From the NCBI RefSeq assembly GCF_002086675.1, contig NZ_MVIF01000041.1, positions 1 through 44,145 of the forward strand: DNA of 44,145 bases. The letters are read 5' to 3'. Positions 24,940 through 33,631 of the stretch are shown piece after piece (position 1 is the stretch's first letter; each line of letters opens with the position of its first letter). The position numbers and the translations under genes were made by a program. The stretch is from Mycobacterium persicum (GTDB lineage: Bacteria; Actinomycetota; Actinomycetes; Mycobacteriales; Mycobacteriaceae). The notes beneath the pieces were generated by a model. It saw only the letters and a program-made list of their open reading frames with translations, was not told where the DNA came from and made no database searches.

Positions 24940-25803
24940 CTACTTCTCCAACGTGAACTGGTTGACGTCGGTGTAGCCCTCGCGGAACAGTTTCGCGCAA
25001 CCCGTGAGGTACTTCATGTAGCGGTCGTAGACCTTCTCGGACTGGATCGCGATCGCCTTCTCCCTATTGGCTTCCAACGCCGCTGCCCAGGTGTCCAGTG
25101 TCTTCGCGTAGTGCAGCTGCAACGACTGAACCCGGGTGACTTTGAAACCGGCCGTGGTGGCGTGCTCTTCGACCGTTGGGATCGTTGGCAGCCAGCCGCC
25201 GGGGAAGATCTCAGCCAGGATGAATTGAGTGAAGTGCACGATTTCGTGGGTCAGGGTCAACCCCTGCGCTCGGGCGTCTTTGAAGGTGGGACGAGCGATG
25301 GTGTGCAGCAGCATCACGCCGTCGGAGGGCAGTACGTTGTAGGCCATCTTGAAAAAGCGTGGGTAGCGCTGACGACCGAAGTGCTCGAAAGCGCCGATCG
25401 AGACGATCCGGTCGACCGGATCGTGGAATTTTTCCCAACCTTCCAGCAAAACCCGCCTGGTGCGGGGGGTGTCCAACTTGTCGAACATCTGTTGGACGTG
25501 GGCCGCCTGGTTTTCGGACAATGTCAGGCCGACGACGTTGACGTCGTACTTTTCGATGGCTCGCCGCATGGTCGCGCCCCAGCCGCAGCCGATGTCCAAC
25601 AACGTCATCCCCGGCTCGAGCTTGAGCTTTCCCAGCGACAGATCGATTTTTGCCAGCTGCGCCTCTTCCAGCGTCATGTCATCGCGCTCGAAGTATGCGC
25701 AGCTGTAGGTCTGGGTCGGGTCCAGAAACAGCCGGAAGAAGTCGTCGGACAGGTCGTAGTGGGCTTGTACGTTTCCGAAATGCGGCGTGAGCTGCACGGA
25801 CAT
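24940..25803 (-). CDS. pcaA: Mycolic acid cyclopropane synthase PcaA
   Basis: A 287-aa SAM-dependent methyltransferase. It starts MSVQLTPHFGNVQAHYDLSDDFF and has LDIGCGWGATM for SAM, the substrate-site stretch SIGAFEHFGRQRYPRFF and TLTHEIVHF, ending QFTLEK. These match PcaA (Rv0470c), which makes the proximal cyclopropane ring of alpha-mycolate, involved in cording and persistence. The close relative umaA is not present here, so paralogue identity rests on sequence and on the minus-strand position before the TetR gene. ATG 25803 fits the known start; the open frame continues 25 codons upstream. Confidence 0.9.
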   Translation of the reverse strand: MSVQLTPHFGNVQAHYDLSDDFFRLFLDPTQTYSCAYFERDDMTLEEAQLAKIDLSLGKLKLEPGMTLLDIGCGWGATMRRAIEKYDVNVVGLTLSENQAAHVQQMFDKLDTPRTRRVLLEGWEKFHDPVDRIVSIGAFEHFGRQRYPRFFKMAYNVLPSDGVMLLHTIARPTFKDARAQGLTLTHEIVHFTQFILAEIFPGGWLPTIPTVEEHATTAGFKVTRVQSLQLHYAKTLDTWAAALEANREKAIAIQSEKVYDRYMKYLTGCAKLFREGYTDVNQFTLEK

Positions 25804-25971
25804 AGCGGTCGGGCCTTTCTGCTTCGCAGGGCGTGGCTCAGCGCACCCTGGTCTCCCCCCGGGATGCCCCTCAAGCATGTTAGCCGTTGCGAACGGCCTG
25901 CAACGGCCGCGGCAGCCGCTACCGGGCCCGCACCGCTACCTCCAACCGCGCCCCCGCCCTGGCGGGGCAGC

Positions 25972-26679
25972 CTATTCCACGGGTCGCCGTGGTGGCACGA
26001 TCGGCGTTGGATGCGGCTGCTCGCGGAACTTTTCCAGCGACCCGCCGGCCTCCACGATCCCACACAACGCACTCCAGCTCAGCATCGTCAGATAGTCGAT
26101 GAGCTCGTCGCTGGTCATCCGCGGCGCTGACATCCAGGAGTGGGTGGCCAACTGAACGCCGCCGACAATCAGATATGCCCACGGTTCCACCCCGCCGGTG
26201 TCCATGCCGACCTCCTGCATGCGGCGGCGCAGCATCACCGCGATCATGCGGGCAATGATCCGTTCGGAGTCGGCGATCACCTTGCTCTTGCTGGCCGAGC
26301 TATTGGCCATCACGAACCGGTACGGCTCGGGTTCGGACGCCACCGTTTCCACATAAACCCGGATGACTTCGCGGGTCAGCTCGTAGCCGTCGAGGTTGGA
26401 TGACAGCGCCGCGGCCATATTCGGAATCAACGTAATCTGTGCGAACCGCATCATCACCGCGGTCGTCAGGTCATTCTTGTCGACAAAGTAGCGGTAGAGC
26501 ACCGTCTTGGAAACACCGATCTCCGCCGCGATCTCGTCCATGCTCAGGAAGCGGCCGCGGACCCGAATGGCCTCGATGGTGCCGTCAACGAGTTCGTTGC
26601 GGCGCTCCACCTTGTGCTGGTGCCAGCGCCGCTTGCGCCCATCCGTCTTGCCCGCCACGGCCGGGATATGCTCTGTCAC
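25972..26679 (-). CDS. TetR-family regulator (Rv0472c orthologue)
   Basis: A 235-aa repressor-type protein. The DNA-binding part (about residues 20-70) reads ELVDGTIEAI..., with the HTH SMDEIAAEIGVSKTVLYRYF and VDKNDLTTAV. The remaining helices form the ligand-binding half (SKSKVIADSERIIARM, EPWAYLIVGGVQLATHSW). GTG 26679 (VTEHIPAVAGK) matches the H37Rv start as I recall it. A 14-bp dyad upstream (26737-26750) is a candidate site for it. The pcaA gene downstream, 168 bases away on the same strand, and the divergent DUF445 gene are the nearest possible targets. The Rv0471c reading frame is not seen between it and pcaA. Confidence 0.88.
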   Translation of the reverse strand: MTEHIPAVAGKTDGRKRRWHQHKVERRNELVDGTIEAIRVRGRFLSMDEIAAEIGVSKTVLYRYFVDKNDLTTAVMMRFAQITLIPNMAAALSSNLDGYELTREVIRVYVETVASEPEPYRFVMANSSASKSKVIADSERIIARMIAVMLRRRMQEVGMDTGGVEPWAYLIVGGVQLATHSWMSAPRMTSDELIDYLTMLSWSALCGIVEAGGSLEKFREQPHPTPIVPPRRPVE

Positions 26680-26736
26680 TCTCCGCCGATTCCATTCACT
26701 AGACGCAGTCGATACTACGGCGTGCGGTAGCTGATA

Positions 26737-26750
26737 TGACTGATCGGTCA
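26737..26750. promoter_or_regulatory. Candidate TetR operator
   Basis: TGACTGATCGGTCA is a 14-bp dyad (TGAC-GATC-GTCA, one non-matching pair) between the divergent TetR and DUF445 genes. Its size and place fit autoregulation. Confidence 0.45.
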
Positions 26751-26816
26751 CCCGGTGCGTGCAGCCTGCGAAGAGTGCCGTCACACTAACTGGTCACCGC
26801 GATAGCGGATGATGGT

Positions 26817-28178
26817 GTGGTGGCACACAGAGTCGACGCGTCGGGTTCGCCGCCGAGGCTTGAGGTGGGCACGCCGCCGGCCGGGATGCGCCGGCCGTCC
26901 CTGGCTGAGTCGTTCGCCGGAGCCGATCCGAAGGCGGACGCCGAGCGCCGGCGGGCGCTGCGGCGGATGAAATTGGTGGCGTTGAGTTTTCTGCTCGGCG
27001 CCACGGTGGTGTTCCTCGTCTGCAGGTGGGCGCAGGCGGACGGCGCCGCACCGCTGTGGGTTGGCTACGTGGGCGCGGCCGCGGAGGCCGGAATGGTGGG
27101 CGCACTGGCCGACTGGTTCGCCGTCACTGCGTTGTTCAAGCATCCGTTGGGCATTCCGATCCCACATACCGCCATCATCAGGCGCAAGAAAGACCAGCTG
27201 GGTGAGGGCCTGGGCACCTTCGTCCGGGAGAACTTCCTGTCCGGACCGGTGGTGGAGACCAAACTGCGCGACGCGCAAGTGCCCAGCCGGCTGGGAAAGT
27301 GGCTGTCGGATCCCGTGCACGCCCGTCGGGTGGCGGCCGAGACGGCCACGGTGCTGCGGGTACTGGTGGAGCTGCTCAACGACGACGAGATCCACCAGCT
27401 GATCGACCGCATGATCATGCGCCGCATCGCCGAGCCGCAGTGGGGCCCACCGGTGGGACGGATGCTGCAGACGGTGCTGTCTGAGAACCGGCAGGAGGCG
27501 CTGATCCAGCTGCTGGCCGACCGCGCGTTTCAGTGGTCGCTGAACGCCGGGGTGGTTATTCAGCGGGTCGTGGAACGCGATTCGCCGACCTGGTCGCCAC
27601 GATTCATCGACCATCTGGTGGGCGACCGCATCCATCGTGAATTGATGGACTTCACCGACAAGGTCCGCCGAAATCCTGATCACGAACTTCGCCGGTCGGC
27701 GACCCGGTTTCTGTTCGAGTTCGCCGACGACCTGCAAAACGACCCGGCCACCATCGCGCGCGCCGATGCGGTCAAAGAGCAGCTGATGGCGCGCGATGAG
27801 GTCGCCAACGCCGCCGCAGCGGCGTGGAAGACGCTCAAACGGCTGGTGCTCGAGGGCGTCGACGACCCGTCCAGCAGCTTGCGCACCCGGATCGCCGACA
27901 CGGTGATCCGGATCGGCGAATCACTGCGCGACGATGCCGAGTTGCGCGACAAGGTCGACGACTGGATGGTTCGGGCCGCCCAACACCTGGTTTCGCAATA
28001 TGGGGTGGAGATCACAGCGATCATTACCGACACGATTGAACGTTGGGATGCGGAGGAAGCCAGTCGGCGAATCGAATTACATGTGGGGCGCGACCTGCAA
28101 TTTATTCGGATCAACGGGACCGTGGTAGGCGCGCTGGCGGGACTGGCCATCTACGCCATCGCTCAGCTGTTCTTCTAG
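26817..28178 (+). CDS. DUF445 membrane protein (Rv0473 orthologue)
   Basis: A 453-aa DUF445 (YheB/YjiN-like) protein. Membrane segments are near residues 50-70 (LVALSFLLGATVVFLVC) and 80-100. The family motif is GAAAEAGMVGALADWFAVTALFKHPLGIPIPHTAII. A long charged, helical middle follows and the final GTVVGALAGLAIYAIAQLFF anchors the C-terminus. Function is unknown. The start is GTG 26817 or 26820. It diverges from the TetR gene, which may control it. Confidence 0.87.
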   Translation: MVAHRVDASGSPPRLEVGTPPAGMRRPSLAESFAGADPKADAERRRALRRMKLVALSFLLGATVVFLVCRWAQADGAAPLWVGYVGAAAEAGMVGALADWFAVTALFKHPLGIPIPHTAIIRRKKDQLGEGLGTFVRENFLSGPVVETKLRDAQVPSRLGKWLSDPVHARRVAAETATVLRVLVELLNDDEIHQLIDRMIMRRIAEPQWGPPVGRMLQTVLSENRQEALIQLLADRAFQWSLNAGVVIQRVVERDSPTWSPRFIDHLVGDRIHRELMDFTDKVRRNPDHELRRSATRFLFEFADDLQNDPATIARADAVKEQLMARDEVANAAAAAWKTLKRLVLEGVDDPSSSLRTRIADTVIRIGESLRDDAELRDKVDDWMVRAAQHLVSQYGVEITAIITDTIERWDAEEASRRIELHVGRDLQFIRINGTVVGALAGLAIYAIAQLFF

Positions 28179-28186
28179 GTGCTAAC

Positions 28187-28206
28187 AAGCGCTTGCAAAA
28201 GCAAGC
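28187..28206. promoter_or_regulatory. Palindromes upstream of the XRE regulator
   Basis: AAGCGCTT (28187-28194) overlaps GCTTGC-AAAA-GCAAGC (28191-28206). They lie 55-75 bases before the regulator start and just after the DUF445 stop. They could be an autoregulatory operator or a small terminator; no T-run follows. Confidence 0.4.
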
Positions 28207-28260
28207 ACCTGTCCGTACCCTGAGTGCGTCAAGATCAAACAGCAGGTAAGGAGCACACCC

Positions 28261-28677
28261 ATGCCGCCGGAGGAGAAGTTCGGCGCGAAGGTGTCCAGTG
28301 TGACTTCCAGAGCCTCCGACATCGGCAGCTTCATCCGGACACAACGCGAAACGGCACAGGTCTCGATGCGGCAACTCGCCGAACGGTCCGGTGTCAGCAA
28401 TCCGTACCTGAGCCAGGTCGAGCGTGGCCTGCGTAAGCCGTCGGCAGACGTCCTGGCCCAGATCGCAAAGGCGCTACGGGTTTCCGCCGAGGTTCTTTAC
28501 GTGCGGGCCGGGATTCTCGAGCCCAGCGAGACCAGCCAAGTTCGTGACGCCATCATCACCGACACGGCGATCACCGAGCGTCAAAAGCAGATTCTGCTGG
28601 ATATCTACGCCGCATTCACCCATCAGAACGAATCCACCCGTGAGGAGTGTTCGAGCCCATCCGACATTGACGAATGA
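28261..28677 (+). CDS. XRE-family regulator (Rv0474 orthologue)
   Basis: A 138-aa DNA-binding protein. The helix-turn-helix lies at about residues 22-80: IGSFIRTQRETAQVSMRQLA, SNPYLSQVERGLRKPSADVL, RVSAEVLYVRAGIL. A helical acidic tail with one Cys follows (TERQKQILLDIYAAFTHQN...). GGAG eight bases upstream supports ATG 28261. It precedes hbhA, with a ~300-base gap. I recall that Rv0474 was reported as a copper-responsive regulator, but no obvious copper site is visible, so I do not assign a signal. Confidence 0.87.
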   Translation: MPPEEKFGAKVSSVTSRASDIGSFIRTQRETAQVSMRQLAERSGVSNPYLSQVERGLRKPSADVLAQIAKALRVSAEVLYVRAGILEPSETSQVRDAIITDTAITERQKQILLDIYAAFTHQNESTREECSSPSDIDE

Positions 28678-28974
28678 TCAGCGTGTCGGCCGTCAGATCC
28701 GACGTCAGGTGAGGTCTAGATCGACGGCCGCCGGGCAACACAAGAGGGACGGGGAATTCTGTTTCAGGCCAGCCGCCTGAGCGACCCGATTACGCGGCCC
28801 GGACGACGAACTCGATCACCAACCCGACCCGACACATCAGGAGGTCTTCAGCAAGTCGCGTGCCAGGTCAATCCGCGGGTCTTGACTACTCCGCCAGAGG
28901 AGCCGACGCTTGCTCCAACTTCATATCACGATGCAATAACACCAATAATGAAACAATTGATGAAAGGAAATACC
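28678..28974 (+). other. hbhA upstream region
   Basis: No gene is supported. TTGACT occurs at 28882-28887 but no good -10 box lies at the right distance. The last 60 bases are AT-rich and include GAAAGGA, the ribosome binding site of hbhA. An in-frame extension of hbhA upstream is open to 28882 but unlike known HBHA starts. Confidence 0.4.
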
Positions 28975-29589
28975 ATGGCTGAAAACCCGAACATCGAGGA
29001 CCTGCGGGCTCCGTTGCTCGCCGCGCTTGGTGCCGCGGATCTGGCTCTGGCCACCGTCAACGACTTGATCGCCAACCTGCGCGAGCGTGCCGAAGAGACC
29101 CGCACCGACACCCGTACCCGCGTTGAGGCCCGCGTCGAGGAGAGTCGCGCCCGCCTGACCAAGCTGCAGGAGGACCTTCCCGAGCAGTTCAGCGAACTCC
29201 GCGAGCGTTTCACCGCCGAGGAGCTGCGCAAGGCTGCCGAGGGTTACCTCGAGGCTGCCACCAACCGGTACAACGAACTGGTCCAGCGCGGCGAGGCCGC
29301 TCTTGAGCGGCTGCGCAGCCAGCCGGTCTTCGAGGACGCGTCGGCGCGTGCCGAGGGCTACGTGGACCAGGCCGTCGAGCTGACCCAGGAGGCGCTGGGC
29401 ACCGTCGCTTCGCAGACCCGCGCCGTCGGTGAGCGTGCCGCCAAGCTGGTCGGCATCGAGCTGCCGAAGAAGGCGGAGTCCGGTAAGAAGGCTCCGGCCA
29501 AGAAGGCCCCGGCTGCGGCCAAGAAGGCGGCGCCGGCCAAGAAGGCGCCTGCCAAGAAGGCGCCGGCCAAGAAGGTCACCCAAAAGTAA
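28975..29589 (+). CDS. hbhA: Heparin-binding haemagglutinin
   Basis: A 204-aa surface adhesin that binds heparan sulfate on epithelial cells and supports bacterial aggregation. Residues ~1-155 form an amphipathic, mostly coiled-coil region starting [28 protein letters not shown]. The C-terminal ~40 residues are Lys/Ala/Pro repeats ([15 protein letters not shown]...) that bind sulfated sugars; in M. tuberculosis these lysines are methylated. There is no signal peptide, as known for this family. GAAAGGA before ATG 28975 sets the start. It ends in VTQK and is followed by two tandem terminator hairpins. Confidence 0.95.
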   Translation: MAENPNIEDLRAPLLAALGAADLALATVNDLIANLRERAEETRTDTRTRVEARVEESRARLTKLQEDLPEQFSELRERFTAEELRKAAEGYLEAATNRYNELVQRGEAALERLRSQPVFEDASARAEGYVDQAVELTQEALGTVASQTRAVGERAAKLVGIELPKKAESGKKAPAKKAPAAAKKAAPAKKAPAKKAPAKKVTQK

Positions 29590-29604
29590 GCCGGCGACCT
29601 CGAC

Positions 29605-29642
29605 TCGACTCCGAGTCGCCCCGTTGGGCGACTCGGAGTCGA
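29605..29642 (+). terminator. Rho-independent terminator of hbhA
   Basis: A 17-bp perfect stem (29605-29621 with 29626-29642) with a 4-base loop is followed by CGTTTTT. This is a textbook intrinsic terminator, uncommon in mycobacteria. Confidence 0.85.
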
Positions 29643-29654
29643 CGTTTTTGTGGG

Positions 29655-29682
29655 TCCGAGTCGCCCCGTTGGGCGACTCGGA
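29655..29682 (+). terminator. Second, duplicated terminator after hbhA
   Basis: A 12-bp stem (29655-29666 with 29671-29682) with the same sequence as the first, again followed by TCGACGTTTT. The unit CCGAGTCGCCCCGTTGGG plus tail is a tandem duplication about 46 bases apart. Confidence 0.75.
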
Positions 29683-29743
29683 GTCGACGTTTTGGGCGCT
29701 GCCCGCATACTCTTTAAGCGTGAGCCACCTTGTGGGTACCGTC

Positions 29744-30007
29744 ATGTTGGTCTTGCAGATCGCCGTCCTGGTGACGGCGGTGTATGCGTTTGTGCATGCG
29801 GCGCTGCAGCGGCCAGACGCCTATACCGCCGCAGACAAGCTGACCAAGCCGGTGTGGTTGGTGATCCTTGGGGCGGCGGTGGCGCTGACATCCATCCTCG
29901 GTTTCGTCTTCGGCGTGCTCGGGATGGCAATTGCCGCATGCGCGGCCGGCGTCTATCTGGTCGACGTGCGGCCCAAGCTTCTGGAAATCCAGGGTAAGTC
30001 CCGCTGA
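29744..30007 (+). CDS. DUF2516 membrane protein (Rv0476 orthologue)
   Basis: An 87-aa protein with two or three membrane helices ([20 protein letters not shown], and [20 protein letters not shown] with a following hydrophobic stretch). The conserved middle is [16 protein letters not shown] and the end [17 protein letters not shown] 29744 equals the H37Rv start as I recall; GTG 29720 would add eight residues. It begins the short transcript with the next two genes after the hbhA terminators. Confidence 0.8.
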   Translation: MLVLQIAVLVTAVYAFVHAALQRPDAYTAADKLTKPVWLVILGAAVALTSILGFVFGVLGMAIAACAAGVYLVDVRPKLLEIQGKSR

Positions 30008-30011
30008 CCGG

Positions 30012-30452
30012 ATGAAAGCCCTGGTGGCCGCGCCGGCAGCGGTGCTTGTCGGCATGCTGTGCGCTGTTCCCGCCGAAGCCGGCTCCGGTAGCGGCGTCGC
30101 CGACCCGTCAGGCCCGGTATATTCGCCGCCGTTCGTCGACCACACCCAGTGGGCATATTCGGGGCGCCTGAGCAGCCTGCGGGTCTACCCGACGCCATCC
30201 GGGCGCGCGGCTTCCCGCGACCCCGGCAGCAGCGCCGCAGCCGCCGACGAGGCCTGGGCGGAGGTACTCGGCCTGGCCCCCGACGCCGACACACCCGGCA
30301 TGCGGGCGCAGTTCGACTGTCACTGGCAGCTAGCCGAGGCCGCTGAACCCGGGAAGATCAGCTGGAATCTCGAGCCGTGGCGCCCGGTCGTCGACGACGA
30401 GCAGATGCTTGCCTCCCGGTGTAACCCGGGTGGCGCCGAAGAGCAGTTCTGA
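30012..30452 (+). CDS. Secreted DUF2599 protein (Rv0477 orthologue)
   Basis: A 146-aa exported protein. The signal peptide is [23 protein letters not shown] (cleavage after AEA). The mature part has [22 protein letters not shown], then [20 protein letters not shown] and the single-domain core [26 protein letters not shown] with two Cys. Function is unknown. It starts four bases after the previous gene, and its stop shares a base with the deoC start, so the three genes form an operon. Confidence 0.83.
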   Translation: MKALVAAPAAVLVGMLCAVPAEAGSGSGVADPSGPVYSPPFVDHTQWAYSGRLSSLRVYPTPSGRAASRDPGSSAAAADEAWAEVLGLAPDADTPGMRAQFDCHWQLAEAAEPGKISWNLEPWRPVVDDEQMLASRCNPGGAEEQF

Positions 30453-31141
30453 TGCCGAGCCCGCCGACCCGACGTCAGCTGGCGGCGGTGGTCGACCACA
30501 CGCTGCTCAAGCCCGAGGCGACGGTGGCCGATGTGACGACGCTGGTCGCCGAGGCGGCGGAGCTGGGCGTCTACGCGGTATGCGTCTCGCCGTCGATGGT
30601 GCCGGCCGCGCGCACCGCGCTCGGCGCCGGTGGCGTGCGGATCGCCGCGGTGACGGGTTTCCCGTCGGGCAAGCACCTGTCGGCGGTCAAGGCGCACGAG
30701 GCGGCGCAGGCCGTCGTGTCGGGGGCAGCCGAGATCGACATGGTGATCGACATCGGCGCTGCGCTGGCCGGAAACCTGGATGCGGTGCGGACGGACATCG
30801 AGGCGGTGCGCGACGCGACGGCCGGGGCCGTGCTGAAGGTAATCGTCGAGTCGGCGGTGCTGTTGGACCGGGCGGGGGAACACCTGCTGAGAGCCGTATG
30901 TCGGGTCGCCGAAGGCGCCGGCGGCGACTTTGTCAAGACGTCGACGGGCTTTCATCCCGCGGGCGGGGCGACGGTGGCCGCCGTCGCACTGATGGCCGAC
31001 ACCGTCGGCGATCGGCTGGGGGTCAAGGCCAGTGGCGGCATCCGCACCGCCGCCGACGCCGTCGCCATGCTGCAGGCCGGCGCCACCCGACTCGGCCTGT
31101 CCGCAACCCGTTCGGTTCTCGATGGGCTCAGCCCCGACTGA
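30452..31141 (+). CDS. deoC: Deoxyribose-phosphate aldolase
   Basis: A 229-aa class I aldolase splitting deoxyribose-5-phosphate into glyceraldehyde-3-phosphate and acetaldehyde. The Schiff-base lysine is Lys162 in [10 protein letters not shown], the second lysine Lys192 in [11 protein letters not shown], and an early DHTLLKPEA is the family start. The ATG overlaps the DUF2599 stop by one base (TGATG). It converges on the DUF2993 gene six bases away. The acetaldehyde produced could feed the ALDH gene elsewhere in the window, though this link is only inferred. Confidence 0.95.
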   Translation: MPSPPTRRQLAAVVDHTLLKPEATVADVTTLVAEAAELGVYAVCVSPSMVPAARTALGAGGVRIAAVTGFPSGKHLSAVKAHEAAQAVVSGAAEIDMVIDIGAALAGNLDAVRTDIEAVRDATAGAVLKVIVESAVLLDRAGEHLLRAVCRVAEGAGGDFVKTSTGFHPAGGATVAAVALMADTVGDRLGVKASGGIRTAADAVAMLQAGATRLGLSATRSVLDGLSPD

Positions 31142-31147
31142 CGGGCC

Positions 31148-32212
31148 TCAGAGGTTGGCGAAACAGGGATCCTGCTCGCCGCCGGCGGGGATGGTGGCGT
31201 TGCGGGTCGAGAGGTGAGCAACCACACCGGTATCGGTGACCTGCACACTGTCCCAATGAATGCCCAACGGGAAATCTTTGGTCAGCTTGCTGAAAAAGTC
31301 GTCGATCATCGATTGCACTGACTCCTTGGGCAGCGTGAAGCCCAGCGCGTTGAACGTGACAATCGGCAGTTGCAGTCCGGATCCGGTCACCTGCGGCTTG
31401 ACCACGATGTTGTCGAGGAAGCCCTTCATTTCGACTGTGCCGTCTCTGGGATGGGTCGTCACGGTGTTGGAAACGAATGGACCCAGCACCGGTATCGCAT
31501 TCTGGAACGATTCCTTGATGCCCACAGACGTCCACGTGACGGTGGCATCGAGCGCACCCACAGTGCCCTGGGAGTTGGGGGTGTCTCTGAGCTGGACGTC
31601 TCTAATGCTGATTTGCAGCTTCATGCCCTTGGCATCGCGAACCTGGTTGCCCGCTGTCTCCGCCGTGATGTTGGTGAAGTGCTTGGTCGCGAGTTGCCAC
31701 AAGACCAACGGGGCCACACCGAAAGAAGCGCTGGCCTTGTCCTTGACCTCGCACGCCACCGCTTCGGCAATCTTGGTGTTTGCTTCGTGGCGGACGTACA
31801 GCTCGGCTCCGATCAGCCCCGCGACGACCAGCGAGAACACGATGATCAGGATGAGGAAGATCGACAACGGGTCCCGACGCCAGCGGCGTTTCCGTTTAGG
31901 CGCTCCCGATTCGGCGTCGTCTTGCGGCTTGGCAATCGGAGTGGTCCTGGCGGCGGCCCCGGCCGCCGGCGGTGGCCCGGGTCGCTGTGCATCGGCGTTG
32001 GCGGCAGCCAAGTGCTCCGTCGGCTGGGTTGTCTGGCCGGCACCGGGTCCGGCCTGAGTGGCCGGATCCTGGGCAGGGGCGCCGGGCCCGCCGGGACGCA
32101 ATTGTCCGCCGGAGGGATCTGTGGGCGCTGGAGGCCGGCCAAGGGAACCTGGATTGCTGGGACGCGACCATGTCGACGGGCCCTCGTTGGGTGGCCCTTG
32201 CGGGTTCGTCAC
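31148..32212 (-). CDS. DUF2993 membrane-anchored protein (Rv0479c orthologue)
   Basis: A 354-aa protein. Residues 1-105 are Pro/Gly/Ala-rich and disordered. Basic residues (KRKRRWRRD) precede one membrane helix (about 115-135, FLILIIVFSLVVAGLIGAEL). The extracytoplasmic part follows the DUF2993 pattern, starting RHEANTKIAEAVACEVKDK; this is the lipid-binding-type domain also found in LmeA. The GTG start overlaps the stop of the nitrilase-like gene (GTGA), so the two are co-translated. Role unknown; a cell-envelope lipid function is inferred from the domain. Confidence 0.82.
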   Translation of the reverse strand: MTNPQGPPNEGPSTWSRPSNPGSLGRPPAPTDPSGGQLRPGGPGAPAQDPATQAGPGAGQTTQPTEHLAAANADAQRPGPPPAAGAAARTTPIAKPQDDAESGAPKRKRRWRRDPLSIFLILIIVFSLVVAGLIGAELYVRHEANTKIAEAVACEVKDKASASFGVAPLVLWQLATKHFTNITAETAGNQVRDAKGMKLQISIRDVQLRDTPNSQGTVGALDATVTWTSVGIKESFQNAIPVLGPFVSNTVTTHPRDGTVEMKGFLDNIVVKPQVTGSGLQLPIVTFNALGFTLPKESVQSMIDDFFSKLTKDFPLGIHWDSVQVTDTGVVAHLSTRNATIPAGGEQDPCFANL

Positions 32213-33039
32213 TTAAGCGATTGTGCCCTATCCATGTGAACGAAGTCTGAATGGTTGCGCAGCACGGCGATACTGTCGCGGGCTGCGGTCACGTTCTCGA
32301 CATCGATATCGGCGACCAGGAGCTGCGGCTCGGCTCCGGCCGACACCAGCACCTGCCCTAACGGCGAAGCCACCAGGCTGCCACCCACGCCGGTGGGCGC
32401 ACCTGAGCTGGTGAGCGTGCCGCCGGGGTCGGCCTGACCGGCCGCGGCGACATAGCTCGTGGAGTCCAGCGCCCTGGCCCGGGCCAGCAAGGTCCACTGG
32501 TCGAGTTTGCCGGAACCCGAACCCCAGGATGCGCACACGACGATCAGCGAAGCGCCGCGCCGGGCCAGCTCGGTGTAGAGCTCGGGGAAACGGATGTCGT
32601 AACAAACGGTCAAACCGACCCGCACGTCGTTGACGGTGATCACCACCGGCTCGTGTCCCGGGGCGACGGTACGCGACTCGGCAAAGCCGAACGCGTCGTA
32701 AAGATGAATTTTGTGGTAGTGCGCGTCGGGCTCATTCGGCGTCCCCGGACCTGCTGCGACCACGGTGTTCATCACCCGCCCGTCGTCGGCTGGGGTGAAC
32801 ATGCCCGCGACCACGGTGATGCCGGCCTCGGTCGCGATCCGCCGCACACCGTTGGCCCAGGGGCCGTCGAGGGGCTCGGCGATCGGCGCCAGGGGCACAC
32901 CGAACCGGCACATCGTCGCTTCGGGAAACACCACCAGCTCGGCGCCGGCGTCGACAGCCCGGTTAGCGTACTCACGCACCAGGAGCAGGTTCGCTGCCGG
33001 GTCGGTGCCGCTGAGGATTTGCGCCAACGCGATCCGCAT
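32209..33039 (-). CDS. Carbon-nitrogen hydrolase (nitrilase/omega-amidase type; Rv0480c orthologue)
   Basis: A 276-aa amidohydrolase. The catalytic triad is visible: Glu in LVVFPEATMCRFG, Lys in HYHKIHLYDAFGF and Cys in GLTVCYDIRFPEL. The spacing fits the Nit2/omega-amidase-like branch, which hydrolyses small amides. ATG 33039 (MRIALAQI) is the usual family start; an in-frame ATG nine codons upstream exists. It overlaps the next gene by four bases. Confidence 0.88.
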   Translation of the reverse strand: MRIALAQILSGTDPAANLLLVREYANRAVDAGAELVVFPEATMCRFGVPLAPIAEPLDGPWANGVRRIATEAGITVVAGMFTPADDGRVMNTVVAAGPGTPNEPDAHYHKIHLYDAFGFAESRTVAPGHEPVVITVNDVRVGLTVCYDIRFPELYTELARRGASLIVVCASWGSGSGKLDQWTLLARARALDSTSYVAAAGQADPGGTLTSSGAPTGVGGSLVASPLGQVLVSAGAEPQLLVADIDVENVTAARDSIAVLRNHSDFVHMDRAQSLK

Positions 33040-33080
33040 ACTGGCCAGCTTAGGAGCCGCCGACACTCACGCTGGTATGG

Positions 33081-33605
33081 CTAGGCGTTGTTGGCGATCC
33101 ATTGCGTGGTGAAGCGTTGCTCCAGCGTCACCAGCTGACGCAGTTCGGTGCCGATGATGCTCTCCAGCTTGCCGCCGATCAGCGGAATACGTACCTGGAT
33201 GGTGACCTGCAGCGACAACCGGGCGCCGCCGGAGTCGGCGTTGGGAGCCAGCACGGCGGTGCCCCATAGGTTGGCCGGCGCGTCCACGATCGATCCGGCG
33301 ATGGATGCCGTGGCGACGCCGTCGGTCACCGGACTCCACATTTCCTCGCGCCGCACACAAAGGTCGCCCCGATGCAACTGGGTGACCAAACCCGGGAGGT
33401 TGTGCCGGTGCACGGTCTGCAGCGTGACCACTTCGATGGTGCCCTCGCCGCCGGACTGACCACCTACGCGCATCGAGTGCAGGGTCGCAACGTCGACCGG
33501 GGTCTCGGCCAGCCTGGCCCGCCAGTACTCCTCATCGTGGAAAACCCGGTGAACTTCTTCGACGCTGCCTTGGTAGTCGGCCGACATGTCGAATGAACGC
33601 GGCAT
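33081..33605 (-). CDS. DUF2505 protein (Rv0481c orthologue)
   Basis: A 174-aa protein with a START/SRPBCC-like DUF2505 fold. It begins MPRSFDMSADYQGSVEEVHRVFHDEEYW and ends LRQLVTLEQRFTTQWI. No catalytic residues are expected; the fold binds hydrophobic ligands in related families. It diverges from murB with a 26-base gap, so their promoters overlap. Confidence 0.82.
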   Translation of the reverse strand: MPRSFDMSADYQGSVEEVHRVFHDEEYWRARLAETPVDVATLHSMRVGGQSGGEGTIEVVTLQTVHRHNLPGLVTQLHRGDLCVRREEMWSPVTDGVATASIAGSIVDAPANLWGTAVLAPNADSGGARLSLQVTIQVRIPLIGGKLESIIGTELRQLVTLEQRFTTQWIANNA

Positions 33606-33631
33606 AGCTGGTCAGGCTACCGTTACGGGCC

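Noticed and set aside
28882..28974. 31-residue N-terminal extension of HbhA
   Set aside because: The conserved start MAENPN has a good ribosome binding site, and the extension is unlike known HBHA proteins.
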